From NCBI RefSeq assembly GCF_002099425.1, contig NW_018343973.1, forward strand, positions 1,430,501 through 1,494,500: a stretch of DNA of 64,000 bases, given 5' to 3'. The notes under the pieces are model-generated. The model saw only the letters and a list, made by a program, of their open reading frames with translations. It was not told the DNA's origin and made no database searches. The position numbers were made by a program, and so were the translations under genes. Every line of letters starts with the position of its first letter. Position 1 is the stretch's first letter. Origin of the DNA: Phascolarctos cinereus (taxonomy: Eukaryota; Chordata; Mammalia; Diprotodontia; Phascolarctidae). Below, in pieces: positions 43,680-54,858 of the stretch.

Positions 43680-43875
43680 AGGAAAAGTGGATAAAGTGAT
43701 TAGATTGGAATCAAGAATACCTGAGTTCAAAATTTGCCTCAGACACTTTCTGGTTATGCGATCCTGGACAACTCACATTCAGCCTCAGTTTCCTTAATTG
43801 TAAAATAATGGAGGGATGGACTCAATGGCCTCTAAGGTTCCTTCCAGCTCTAAATATATGAACCTACAATCCTAT
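43680..43875 (+). mobile_element. THER/CORE-SINE-like element
   Basis: AAAGTGGATAAAGTGATTAG, CCTGAGTTCAAAATTTGCCT, CAGCCTCAGTTTCCTTAATT, then TGGCCTCTAAGGTTCCTTCC. Confidence 0.8.
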
Positions 43876-43879
43876 GAGT

Positions 43880-44435
43880 CACTTCCCACCCAGACTCTAT
43901 TCTCTAGCCAAATTGGTCTCCCCTAAAGATACCTCACACATAACCTATATCCTTGCCTCTTCTAGTCTAGAAGGTCTCCCTATTCCAATTCAAATCCTAC
44001 TTATTCTTCCAGGTTCCTTTTGTATTAGTCATTAGGCACTTAATGATATACCACTTTGCATCATTATCTTTTTTATTTATATATGCTTTATCTATCCAAG
44101 ATTATACTATGTAGTGGTAGATATTAAGTTAAATTTAGAGTGAGAAAGACCTGGGTTAATATGTCATTTCTGATATTTACTAGCAATAGGCACTTAATCT
44201 CTCTGAGCCTCAGTTTCCTCATTTGTAAAATGTAATAATACCTCTAGTACCTACCTCAAAGGGTTATTATAAGACTCAGAAGAAACAATATATGCAAAAT
44301 TCTCTGCAAACAATAAAGCTCTATGTAAATGTCATCATTATTAGTACAACCTTGAGGACAGTGACCATGATGTCTATTTCCTTATATCTCCCATTATACC
44401 TTACAAATAAATAGGTGCTCAAATATTTGTTGAAG
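43880..44435 (+). mobile_element. L2 LINE split by MIR
   Basis: Segments at 43880-44105 (TCCAATTCAAATCCTACTTA, ATTAGGCACTTAATGATATA) and 44343-44435 (CAACCTTGAGGACAGTGACC, AATAAATAGGTGCTCAAATA) form one diverged L2 3' end. Confidence 0.75.
44112..44342 (+). mobile_element. MIR inserted in L2
   Basis: AGTGAGAAAGACCTGGGTTA, AGCCTCAGTTTCCTCATTTG, ACCTACCTCAAAGGGTTATT, CAATAAAGCTCTATGTAAAT. A complete sense MIR including its 3' end. Confidence 0.9.
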
Positions 44436-44569
44436 ATATTATAAATGATCTGGTCCCAAAATATAAGAGTGGATGCTTTAGTGTTCTAATCAGAACAGGA
44501 AAAAAAATAGAGGAATAAAGGGAGGCTTTATGATGGTAAAGTCACCAGCCGCACAAAAAGGCATACACA

Positions 44570-44670
44570 GATCCTTGACAGCAGTGGCTGTTTTTGCCTT
44601 CCTTTGTATTCTCAGCATTGAGTATAGTGCCTGGCACATAGGAAGTGTTTAATAAATGCTTATAGACTTG
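44570..44670 (+). mobile_element. L2 LINE 3' end
   Basis: CCTTTGTATTCTCAGCATTG, TAGTGCCTGGCACATAGGAA, AATAAATGCTTATAGACTTG. Confidence 0.88.
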
Positions 44671-45064
44671 ACTTGCTGCTCCTGCCACAAGCACAGCCAA
44701 CCTGGTTAAGGAGAGATATGATTGAATTTGTCTTGACACCGTACTGTGACTACCTACAATCGCAAGGAAAGAGGAGAGGGAATTTTAAAAAGAAAAGTAG
44801 GGAGAGGAAGTGCAAGAGCATAAAGCACTTTCCAGAAGGGCATCGAATGTGAAACTCTCATCACTTGTCTTCTCCATTTCCATCTTCATCTATGCGTGTA
44901 AATCCAGGGTTCTTTCCCCCTCTAACCCCACTTGTCTCCCAATTTTTATGCCCTTACAACAAGGACATGAATCAGTGTTCAACACATCTGGAGGGGTGAG
45001 GTAATCAGGAAAAGAAGGGCTAGGGGTACCTAGACACTACCTACAAAAAAATGGTTTTGGGTTT
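44671..45064. other. No recognisable feature
   Basis: No named repeat. The 64-codon frame at 44810 has no domain. Confidence 0.35.
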
Positions 45065-45080
45065 AGAAAATTTGAGAATC

Positions 45081-46818
45081 CAGTGCCATACCAATCAAAC
45101 TACCAAAAAATTATTTTATAGAGTTAGAAAAAATAATAGCAAGATTCATTTGGAAGAACAAAAGGTCCAGAATATCAAGAGAACTAATGAAAAAAAAATG
45201 CAGGGAAAGGTGGCCTACCGATTCCAGATCTTAAATTGTATTATAAAGCAGCAATCATCAAAACTGCTTGGTCTGGCTAAGAAATAGAGTGGTGGATCAG
45301 TGGAATAGGTTAAGTATGCAAGACACAGTAGTCAATGACTATAGTAATCTATTATTTGATAAACCCAAAGACCCCAGCTTCTGGGATAAGAACCCACTCT
45401 TTGACAAAAACTGCTGGGAAAACTGGAAAAGAGTATGGCAAAAACTAGACATTGGTCAAACTCTCACACCATATGCCAAAATAAAGTCAGAATGGGTTCA
45501 TGATTTAGATACAAAGGCTGATACTGTAAGCAAACTGGGAGAGCAAGGAATAGTTTACCTATCAGATTTATGGAGAACAGAAGAATTCATGACCAAACAG
45601 GAGATAGAGAACATTACGAAAAGCAAAATGGATGACTTTGATTACATTAAATTGAAAAGTTTTTGCACAAAGACAATTCAACTAAGATTAGAAGGAAGGT
45701 AGAAAATTGGGAAAGAATTTTTACAACCAGTCTCTCTGGTAATGGCCTGATTTCTAAAATATATAGAAAATTAAGTCAAATTTATAAGAATACAAGTCAT
45801 TCCCCAATTGATAAATGGTCAAAGGATATGAACAGGCAGTTCTCAAATGAAGAAATTAAAGCCATCTATAGTCATATGAAAAAATGCTCTAAATCACCAT
45901 TGATTAGAGAAATGCAAATCCAAACAACTCCGAGGTACCACATCATACCTCTCAGATTGGCCAAGATGACAAAACAAGAAAATGATAAATGTTGGAGAAG
46001 ATGTGGGAAAATTGGAACACTAATGCATTGTTAGTGGAGTTGTGAAATGATTCAGCCATTTTGGAGAGCAATTTGGAACTATGCTTAAAGGGCTATAAAA
46101 AGGTACATACTCTTTGACCCAGCAACAGCACTTCTAGGGCTATATCCCAGAGAGGTCATACAAATGGGAAAAGGACTCACATGTACAAAAATATTCATAG
46201 CAGCTCTTTTTGTAGTGGCAAAGAATTGGAAATTGAGAGGATGCCCATCAATTGGGGAATGGCTGAACAAGCCATTACATATGAATGTAATGGAATACTA
46301 TTGTGCTATAAGAAATGATGAACAGGCTGACTTCAGAAAAACCTAGAAAGACTGTACAGTCTGATCCTGAGTGAAGTGAGCAGAACCAAGAGAATGTTGT
46401 ACACAATAACAGCCATGTTATACTATGACTAATATTGATAAACTTAACCCTTCCCAGCAATACAAGGATCTAAGACATCTCCAAAGGCCTCGTGATGGAA
46501 AATGCTATCCACATCCAAAGAAAGAACTATGGAGTTGCAATGCAGATCGAAGTATACTATTTGCTATTTTTTTTTCTTCTGTTGAATTTTGTTTCCTATT
46601 TCTGGTGGTTCCTCCTATTGGTTCTACTTCTTACTTACAACATCACTAATACGAAAATATGTTCAATAGAAATGTATATGTATAACCTATATCAGATTGT
46701 GCACCATTTTGGGGAGGGTAGTAGGAAGGAAGGGGAGAAAAATTTTAAACTCAAAAGTATATGGAAGTGATTGTTGATAAATCAAAATAAATTAATAAAA
46801 AATTTAAAATTAAAAAAA
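45081..46818 (+). mobile_element. 5'-truncated L1 with 16-bp target duplication
   Basis: Flanks AGAAAATTTGAGAATC (45065-45080) and AGAAAATTTGAGAGTC (46819-46834) differ at one base. It is the longest sense run of the ORF2 C-terminal region here. The reading moves through frames at 45268-45702 (VDQWNRLSMQDTVVNDYSN), 45663-46034 (KWSKDMNRQFSNEEIKAIYS and RRCGKIGTLMHC) and 46164-46346. At least three interruptions are seen. The 3' UTR ends in an A-rich tail. Confidence 0.93.
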
Positions 46819-46834
46819 AGAAAATTTGAGAGTC

Positions 46835-47934
46835 GTTGACCTATCTGCATTGACACATGCTACTCTGTGTGCAGCTCATAAAGTTTTCAAGGAAACTTGA
46901 AATGATCCTACCTTGAGTCACAAATGGACAAGGAAAATCAATTCATGAATGATATATGCATATTTTAGAAAGTACTTGGATCTTATGATTGATTGTGGCT
47001 TAGACAACAAGCCCTAAAGAACATGAAACACAATCAAATATTAATAACTTAATCAAACACCAGGACTTGGCAGTGTTGCAAGGATAATTTTTTCACATAG
47101 GCAAAGGGTTTTTTTTCCATGCACTCAATGACAAATATTAACATCTCCCTGTTCCTCTTACCTTGGAACCAACTGAAGAGTATGCCAGAATTGATTGCAC
47201 AGTCTGTATAGAATCCATCTAAAAAGGAAGACAAACATTTTGAACTTGAAAAGAACTAAACTCCTCCAAATATTCTCCTTGGACTGTCCCTGGGAGTTTT
47301 GTCCTGGAACAATGGCATTAAGAGTCTAAATCAATCCTCATGAAGAGACTTCAGATTTTGGCAATGACGGATGAAGGGGAAACAGTTCTGCGGCTTAGAG
47401 ATAACAGCCAGCAGGATTAAACATGTTCAAAGACCAAGGCACAGAACATTTATAGAATCACATTCTACCCTTACTTTTCTTCTATTGGACAAACAACAAC
47501 AGTGCTGAATAAAATATCTGCCATTTCATCGGAGAATCATCTCATGTTAGCCAGATGGGACTTTAGAGATTGAGAAGAGGTAGAGGTGTTTTAGCACCTA
47601 AGACATGGAATCGTTATAGCTATTAATAAAGGAAGTCAGTGTTTTAGGTCTAAATTATGTACAAGATATGCCAAGTCATTTTTAATTAATCAAGGAGTTT
47701 AGGTAAAATAAACTGAAGCAACATATAGCATTTCCATGCTAATTAAGGTGATCTGTCCTAGAGGAGGAAAGGGTAATACAGAAGAAAATGCTCCTTCACT
47801 GGCCACTGATATTACTAGGAATGAGACAATAGGTCAGACACTTCAAATATAAAGTAGAGACAGAATCTGTATCTATCTTATACATAAATAGAATTTTGCA
47901 TGTCATCTCCTTCATTGGAATGTTAACTCTTTGG
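46835..47934. other. Non-repeat sequence; one exon-like segment
   Basis: No named repeat across about 1.1 kb, apart from the candidate exon listed at 47162-47218. Confidence 0.4.
47162..47218 (-). other. Weak candidate exon (57 bp)
   Basis: On the minus strand CTTCCTTTTTAG precedes and GTAAGAGG follows. All three frames are open, so coding potential cannot be judged. The frame that reads GFYTDCAINSGILFSWFQ ends in phase 1 and would join in phase to the open frame of the candidate exon at 16166-16218. One match in three is expected by chance. No protein is recognised. Confidence 0.2.
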
Positions 47935-50610
47935 GGTTGGGGGTAGAGGGGGGCAGGCAGAGCCAATGGAGTAAAAGCAGTGACTTCCTTGAGGTCTCCC
48001 CAAACCCCACCCCCAAATACTTGTAAAAAATTACTATAAACAAATTCTAGAGCAGCAGAACCCACAAAACAAAAAAAAAACAGAGTGAAACAAGACAACC
48101 TGGATGATCAATGCAAATGGTCTGTTGCTCCCGGGTGGGAGAGGAGTAGGCCAGCACAGATTGAGCCCCAACAGGCCAGGAGCAGGCCTCAGGAGACTAA
48201 ATCACTGGCAGCTGTGGCAGTTTCCAGACTTCTCAACCTACAAACACCAAAGCCAACTTAGAAGATAAGTAGGAAAGGTCTGTTGGGCCTGAGTGAGAGA
48301 GGAGCGCAGACCAGCCCCAGCACAGCCCCTGGAGCAGCGGCGGGTGGCAGCAGCTATTTCCAGAGCTCTCAGCCCACAGACGGTGAGGGGATCGAACAAA
48401 TGATCAGAAGGAGATTACAGGGGTCTCTTTACTGACACTGAGGGAGGATTCTGTTGCTTTGCCCATACTTGGGTCTGGGTCACAGTTCTGGGTGGCAGTC
48501 CTGGGGTGAGGAGGAGCACTGGCATAGCAGAGCTTGTGGCAGCAGTAGATAGGGAACCCTTCTCCCAGTTCCAGGGCAGAAAAGAGTGCTTGTGATCACT
48601 GATAGACCACAGCACAAGCCAGGAGAGGAGTAAACACCTCTCCTCAGATCATACCACCTTGGAAGAACTGAAAATTTACAGGTCCTAGAAGTATCTCCGA
48701 AAACAGCTGTACAAAACCCCTAAATCTTGGGACAGTACACCCTCCTCACTGGAAATAGAGCCCTTCACAAAGAGTTAAAAAGTCAAGTAATTAGCTGGGA
48801 AAATGAACAAACAACAGAAAAAAACTCAGACTACAGAAACTTACTTTGGTGACAAAGATTAAAACATAATCAGAAGAAGACAGCAAAGTCAAAGCTCCTA
48901 CATACAAAGCTTCCACGAAAAATATAAATTGTTCTCACGCCATGGAAGAGCTCAAAAAGGATTCTGAAAATCAAGTAAGAGAAGTAGAGGAAAAATTGGG
49001 AAGACAAATGAGAGTGATGCAAGAAAATCATGAAAAATGAGTCAACAGCTTACTAAAGGGAACTCAAAAAAAAAATACTGAAGAAAATAACACCTTAAAA
49101 AATAGACTAGACCAAATGGCAAAAGAAGTCCAAAAAGCCAATGAGGAGAAGAATGCCTTTAAAAGCAGAATTGGCCAAGTGGAAAAAGAGGTCCAAAAGC
49201 TCACTGAAGAAAATAATTCCTTAAAAATTAGAATGGAGCAAATGGAAGCTAATGGATTTATGAAAAAATCAAGAAACTATAAAGCAAAGCCAAAAAAATG
49301 AAAAATTAGAAGACAATGTGAAATACCTCATTGGAAAAACAACTGACCTGGAAAATAGATCCAGGAGAGAGAATTTTAAAGTTATTGGATATCTGAAAGC
49401 CATAATCAAAAAAAGAGCCATCATCTATCAAGAAATTCTCAAGGAGTACTACCTTGATATTCTAGAACCAGAGGGTAAAATAGAAATTGAAAGAATCCGC
49501 CAATCACTTCCTGAAAGAGATCCCAAAAGGAAAACTCCCAGGAATGTTATAGCCAAATTCCAGAGTTTCCAAGTCAAGGAGAAAATATTTCAAGCAGCCA
49601 CAAAGAAATAATTCAAGTATTACGGAAACACTATCAGGATAACACAAGATTTAGCAACTTCTACATTAAGGGACTGGAAGGCTTGGAATATGATATTCCA
49701 GCAGTCAAAGGAGCTAGGATTAAAACCAAGAATCATCTGCCCAGCAAAACTGAATGTAATCAATGGGGGGGGGGGAATTGACATGCAATGACATAGAGGA
49801 ATTTAACACATTCTTGAGAAGCAAGACCTAAATAGAAAAATTGACTTTCAAATATAGAAAAGGTAAACAGGAAAGAGAAACCATAAGGGACTTATTAAAG
49901 TTGAACTATTTACATTCCTACATGGAAAGATGATATTTGTAACTTATGAGACCTTTCTCATTATTAGGGTAGTTGGAGGGATTATATATAGACAGAGGCC
50001 ACAGAGTGAGTTGAATATGAAGGGATATGAAAAAATAAAATTAAAGGGCAAAAATAAAATAAAATTAAATTAAATTAAATTAAAGGGTGTGAAAGGAATG
50101 TACTGGGAGAAGAAGAAAGAAAGAGGTAGAATGAGGTAAATTATCTCACATAAAAGAGGCAAGGAAAAGCTTCTACAGTGGAGGGGAAGAGGGGGGAAGT
50201 GAGAGGAATGAGTGAATTTTACTGTCATCTAATTTGGATTAAGGAAGGAATAATATACATAGTCAATTGGCTATGGAAATCTATCTTACCCTACAGCAAG
50301 GTGGGGGGCAGGAAATAAGATGGAATAAGAAGAAAGGGCAGATTGGGGGAGGGGATAATCAAAAGCAACCACTTTTGAGGACGGACAGGGTCAAAGGAGA
50401 GAATAGAATAAATGGGGAGTGGGAGAGGCAGGAGGGAAATATAGTTAATCTTTCACAACATGACTATTATAAAAGTGTTTTGCATAACTACACATGTATC
50501 ACCTATATTGAATTGCTTGCTTTCTCAATGAGGGTGGGAAGGGAGAGAGAGAGGGAGAGAATTTGGAACTCAAAGTTTTAAAAACAAATGTTAAAAATCG
50601 TTTTTACATG
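47935..50610 (+). mobile_element. HAL1-like L1 derivative: 5' UTR, ORF1, spacer and 3' end without ORF2
   Basis: The 5' UTR begins near GGGGGCAGGCAGAGCC and includes TTCTAGAGCAGCAGAACCC and repeated CCAGCACAG...GCAGC segments (48060-48370). ORF1 starts at 48942. After ORF1 the spacer (49910-50450) aligns with the spacer of the L1 at 1080-1720, then runs straight into the L1-type 3' end (TTTCACAACATGACTATTAT; AATTTGGAACTCAAAG). There is no trace of endonuclease or reverse transcriptase. HAL1 ('half-L1') elements with this layout are known in mammals including opossum. Confidence 0.85.
48942..49770 (+). pseudogene. HAL1/L1 ORF1 relic
   Basis: ATG at 48942 begins MEELKKDSENQVREVEEKLG, a coiled-coil start. 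A stop follows after 32 codons. Coiled-coil sequence continues (VQKLTEENNSLKIRMEQMEA), then the RRM entry TDLENRSRRENFKVIGYLK near 49345, PEGKIEIERIRQSLPERDPK near 49470, and a C-terminal part in another frame to about 49770, where a run of nine Gs lies. Product would be an ORF1p-like RNA-binding protein. The frame is broken at least three times. Confidence 0.85.
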
Positions 50611-50848
50611 CAACTGAGAAATAAGATACATAAGCAATGGAGCATAGAAATCTACCTTAGCCTACAGAAAAATAGAAGGGGACAAGAAAATGAGTGGGGG
50701 TGGTAGAAGAGAGAGCAGATTGGGGGAAGAGGCAATAAGAATGTACTCTGTCTTGGGGTGAGGGGAGGGGAGAGATGGGGAGAAAATTTGGAACTCAAAA
50801 TCTCATGAAAGTGAATGTTGAAAATGAAAAATAAATAAATAAAACACA
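50611..50848 (+). mobile_element. Second HAL1/L1 3' end, tandem to the first
   Basis: Repeats the sequence seen about 330 bp upstream. ATAGAAATCTACCTTAGCCT corresponds to ATGGAAATCTATCTTACCCT at about 50271. GGGAGAAAATTTGGAACTCA corresponds to AGAGAATTTGGAACTC at about 50555. It ends (AAAT)n. Either a separate 5'-truncated insertion at the tail or a duplication. Confidence 0.75.
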
Positions 50849-50852
50849 ATGT

Positions 50853-50965
50853 TGGCGCCTTGAAAGCAGGATCTGCGTTTCTGCCTTTCTTTGAAACCCA
50901 GTGCGTTGCCAGTGCCTGGCACGTAGGAAGAGGCTAATAAATGCTTGTTGACTGACTGAGCATAG
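50853..50965 (+). mobile_element. L2 LINE 3' end
   Basis: GCCTTGAAAGCAGGATCTGC, GCCAGTGCCTGGCACGTAGG, AATAAATGCTTGTTGACTGA. Confidence 0.88.
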
Positions 50966-51244
50966 ATCTGATAAATCTGAAGGAAGCACATAGCTACTCT
51001 GGAGGACGCAGGCCAAAAAGTGACATATTCATACCGACTGCAGCTATTTACTAACTTCACTGGCATTTCTACTCATTTGGACCGTCCAGACAACCATGAT
51101 CCACTGCCATTTATCTGAATTTTACATATTTGCTACCACTATCAGAAAGGCAGGGCAATTGAGTGGTGAGAGCAAGAAAACCACTACCACTGCCAAAATC
51201 CCTAACAAAAACATTGGCTTCTCTTATCTTGAATCTGCCTGTTT

Positions 51245-51391
51245 TATATATATATACATATACACACACATATATATATATATATACACATATATATATA
51301 TATATACACACACACACATATATATACATATATATATACACACATATATATATATACATATATATGTGTATATACATATATATATATATAA
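51245..51391. repeat. Compound (TA)n/(CA)n/(TATACA)n microsatellite
   Basis: About 147 bases of alternating purine-pyrimidine sequence mixing TATATA, TATACA and CACACA blocks. It produces tyrosine/isoleucine-rich frames on both strands that are not genes. Likely polymorphic and prone to non-B structure. Confidence 0.97.
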
Positions 51392-51795
51392 AAACAAGAC
51401 CACAAGTTTCTGGGCTGATCTTCCTTTATGCTGTGGCTTCAGTGTTGAGAATGTTGACAAAAAGGAGAATAAGTAAGCCCTGGTGTGGCTCTAGGGAGTC
51501 TGACTGAGGCAGGAGGAGGTGAGGGGGTCCCTGTTTGTCTGCATTTACTCTTCCTTATAGCATTTTTGTATGCCTGGGGAAAAGTGTTATGCATTGGATT
51601 TACCATAAGCTGTCTAAGGTGCTTATGCATAAAATATGCCAAAGGGCTAGGCCTTGATGACTGTGTCATGAAGCCAGTAATAGCTACACCTTTGACAATG
51701 TCTTCTAAGACTTTCCCTAGTCTCCCATGCAACATCTTTTGAGATTTTACTAGACATTTTTTTATGTCAGTCTTTAAAATGCATAGAAATAAAAT
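51392..51795. other. No recognisable feature
   Basis: Two overlapping opposite open frames (51439-51828 minus, 129 codons; 51485-51742 plus, 85 codons) lack domains. Confidence 0.35.
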
Positions 51796-51799
51796 AGTC

Positions 51800-52135
51800 A
51801 ATGCTTTAGCTTGGCATAGTGGAAGCACTGCTTTTGGGGAAGGCCTGGGTTTGAGTATTGGTGCTGCTCCTTACAGCACGATGCTGTGGGAAAGGCAATG
51901 GATTTGGAATCAAAGGACTTGGGTTCAAATCCCAGCTCCGCCTCTTACCTTCTCACCTGTTTGGAATTAGGTAAATCATTGTCTGGAGCTCGGTTTGCTC
52001 ATCTGTACAATGAGAGGGTTAGACCAGATAACAGCTAAGGTGCCTTCTAGCTGTAGGTCTAGGGCCTGTTTTCTCATATATAAAATGGGATGGAATCAGA
52101 TAATTCTAAGGTGCCTTTCAGGGCTGTGATTAACT
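51800..52135 (+). mobile_element. MIR/THER-like SINE nested inside a similar SINE
   Basis: Outer element: GGCATAGTGGAAGCACTGC...GGGTTTGAGTATTGGTGC (51818-51885), resuming with TTTCTCATATATAAAATGGG and CTAAGGTGCCTTTCAGGGCT (52065-52130). Inner element: GGGAAAGGCAATGGATTTGG, GGGTTCAAATCCCAGCTCC and CTGTACAATGAGAGGGTTAG (51886-52064). Confidence 0.7.
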
Positions 52136-52890
52136 AAATGCCGTCAAAATGAGGCCATTCCCTTCTTAACATTTTAACTCAAAAGAGATTTTACCACATC
52201 CCAGAGTCATCCTAAAGAATTTAGTGATATGTTTTATTTACTCACCTTTGCAGCAGTTTTACTCACTGTTTTTGTTTAGTGTTGAATACTGAGGGGAAAT
52301 GGAGCAGGATAAAAGAGATTCTGCTATCTGGCCTAAAGATGGAAAGATGAGGAGAGAACACTGCCACCTTGTGGTCATAGACTTAAATAACACTTTAAAA
52401 ATACTTTTCCAGAGTCAGCTCTCAAATGTCCAGTGTTCTTCTGATGTCTCTCTGTGGCCAAACCCCAAAACAGTTTTCTGCATCACCAGAAAGCCAAACA
52501 CATCGTTTTTTCTGATGATATCTAAAACCTGAACCATTAAATCCTTCTTACAACCTTAATACAGATAGCACCTCACAGTTTCTCAGATCCTGGAGAAAGG
52601 ACTGAAGGTTGGACCAGAGGAGCCCTCATCTCCTTTCCGCATCTGTAGCTCAAAGGTAGTAAGTACCCCTTTGACCAAGCAGCTGTAGATGGACAGGAAT
52701 CTGGACTAGAATCTTTAGTGTATTCTGACTCAAGAACTATAGGCATTGAGAATATCTGGAAGGGAGTATCTTCCTCTGCCACCATGCTCAAGGAGAAAAG
52801 AAAACTGAACTCTCTCGAGAAGTAAGCAAATATATTAGTGTCTTCTTTCCCTGATCCATCCTTCCCATTCAGTTTCCAAATTAATAATCC
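52136..52890. other. No repeat recognised; one open frame of note
   Basis: A minus-strand open frame of 72 codons (52573-52791) begins MSMVAEEDTPFQIFSMPIV and looks less biased than most, but it has no domain and no clean splice sites around it. CACTGCCACCTTGTGGTCAT near 52360 is a word common in mammalian repeats. Confidence 0.35.
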
Positions 52891-52894
52891 TGAA

Positions 52895-53620
52895 GTATAC
52901 TATGCATACCCTTTAATCCAGCAATACCACTACTAGGTCTATATCCCAAAGAGATTATAAAAAGGGAAAAGGACCCACATGTACAAAAATATTTATAGCA
53001 GCTCTTTTTGTGGTGGTGAAGAATTGGAAATTGAAGGGATGCCCATCAATTGGGGAATGGCTGAACGAGTTGTGGAATATGAATGTAATGGAATACTATT
53101 GTGCTAAAGAAATGATGAGCAGGTGGATTTCAGAAAAACCTGGAAAGATTTACATGAACTGATGCTGAGTGAAGTGAGCAGAACCAGGAGAATGTTGTAC
53201 ATAGTGACAGCAACATTGTGTGATGATCAACTATGATAAACTTAGCTTTTCTTGGCAATATTACAATCTAAGATAATTCCAAAAGACTCTTGATGGAAAA
53301 TGCTATCCACACCCAGAGAAAGAACTATGGAATCTGAATGTAGATCAAAGCATACTATTTTCATTATTTTGTTTGTTTTTTCTTTCTCATGGTTTTTCCG
53401 CTTTGTTCTGATTCTTCTTTCACGATATGACTAATGTGAAATATGTTTAACATGATTGTACATGTATAACCTATACCAGATTGCTTGCTATCTTGGGAAG
53501 GGGAAGGGGAGGGAGGGAGAAAAATTTGGAACTCAAAATCTTTTTAAAATGAATGTTGAAAACTATCTTTACATGTAATTGGAAAAAAATAAAATATAAT
53601 TAAAATTAAAAATTAAAAAA
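52895..53620 (+). mobile_element. L1 3' end, 5' truncated
   Basis: Starts at CATACCCTTTAATCCAGCAA, reads GAAGGGATGCCCATCAATTG and TGGAAAGATTTACATGAACT, then the 3' UTR and an A/T-rich tail. No clear target duplication was found. Confidence 0.9.
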
Positions 53621-53704
53621 TCATAGCAGAACTAAAACATAATTAGAAAATGGTTAGCATAATAAATTTTAAATTTTTTTAAATTTTTTTAAAATCCTAA
53701 CATA

Positions 53705-54445
53705 TAGATTCTATGTGACTCCCACACTGAGAAACTTCAGTGACTACCCGTTGTCTTTAGAATAAAATTAATATTCCTCTATTTAACATTTATAGCCTTT
53801 CAAAACCTATCTTCAGCCTGTCTCTCCAGGATGATTACACATTATTCTTAATATGCCCTATACCCTACACAACCCATCCATGACATTACCTCTCTCGCCC
53901 CTGTCCCCCATGCCCATAACGCCTCACCTCTGCCTCTTGAAATCCCTACCTTCCTTCAAGGATCACCTCATGTACCTCCTCAAAGTGCCACTTCCTTTGA
54001 AAAAGCCTCTCCAGATTCCCCCAGATGTTAGCACCTCCCTCCCCTCTCTAAAATCACTTTTAATTTTTTTTTAATGCTTGGAAATTGCTTATATGTAAAT
54101 TGTTGTTCAGTTGTTTTCAAGTTTTCTTGGTAAAGATACTGGAGTGGTTTGCCATTTCCTTCTCTAGATGAGAAAACTGAGTCAAACAGAGTTAAGTGGT
54201 TTGTCCAGGATCACACAGCTATTAAATGTCTGAGGCTGGATTTGAACTCATGAAGATGAATCTTCCTGATCCCAAGCCCACCACTCACTCCACTGTGCCA
54301 CCCAGCTGCCCCTGTCTGTAAATGCAGAAGAATTATAAGCTCCTTGAAGGCTGGGACTATCTCACTTCAGGAGTTGTACCTCCAAGACTTAGTAGTTCCA
54401 AATGCTTGGTGACTGATAAGTCAACTGATTGATAGATAAATGACA
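53705..54445 (+). mobile_element. L2 LINE split by a MAR4 SINE
   Basis: Parts 53705-54100 (CTTCAGTGACTACCCGTTGT, AGCCTTTCAAAACCTATCTT, CTACCTTCCTTCAAGGATCA) and 54315-54445 (ATAAGCTCCTTGAAGGCTGG, AATGCTTGGTGACTGATAAG) make one L2 3' end. Confidence 0.85.
54101..54314 (-). mobile_element. MAR4-type SINE, antisense, in L2
   Basis: TGTTGTTCAGTTGTTTTCAA, TTGGTAAAGATACTGGAGTG, ending GTGCCACCCAGCTGCCCC. About 25 bases of the RTE-like tail (the GTCCAACTC...GACCCC segment) are deleted. TGTAAAT flanks it on both sides (54094-54100 and 54317-54323). Confidence 0.9.
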
Positions 54446-54544
54446 ATTAGGGCAATTTAGAACTGAATTCACATCAAAGAATAGGTTGATTAATTATTTT
54501 AATGAACTAATTTTAATTAATTAACATTAATAGGTTCGTGACAA

Positions 54545-54858
54545 ATTAGGAGACCACACTGCAGGTCCCATCAATCTGCTTAACATTTTTATCAGTGGCA
54601 TATATAGATGGCATACTTGACAAATGTGCAGATGACTCAAAGGTGGGAGGGTAAGCTAATTGCTCCATGACAGAACACAAAAAAAGAGATTTCCACAATG
54701 AAACCTAATATGAATAAATATAAAACTTTATACTTAGATTAATAAAATAATTTCCAAATACAAGACGGCTAGATAACAGCTCTGAAAAAAATGGAGAGTT
54801 TTAGTGAACCATAAGCTCAATTTGAGTCAACACTATAACACTGCAGTCCAAAATTTTT
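54545..54858 (+). mobile_element. L3/CR1 LINE, left part
   Basis: Contains the CR1-type motif C as CADDSKVG (54625-54648, usual FADDTK.GG) and later GTTTTAGTGAACCATAAGCT then CAATTTGAGTCAACACTATA, the L3 segment just before the REVI...LVRPHLEYC region. It continues at 57085. Confidence 0.75.

Noticed and set aside
51096-51507. Open frames of 78-126 codons rich in tyrosine and isoleucine on both strands
   Set aside because: Produced by the TA/CA microsatellite at 51245-51391.
52573-52791. A 72-codon minus-strand frame with balanced composition
   Set aside because: No recognised domain, and the nearby acceptor-like site ends in GAG with no donor in a sensible place.
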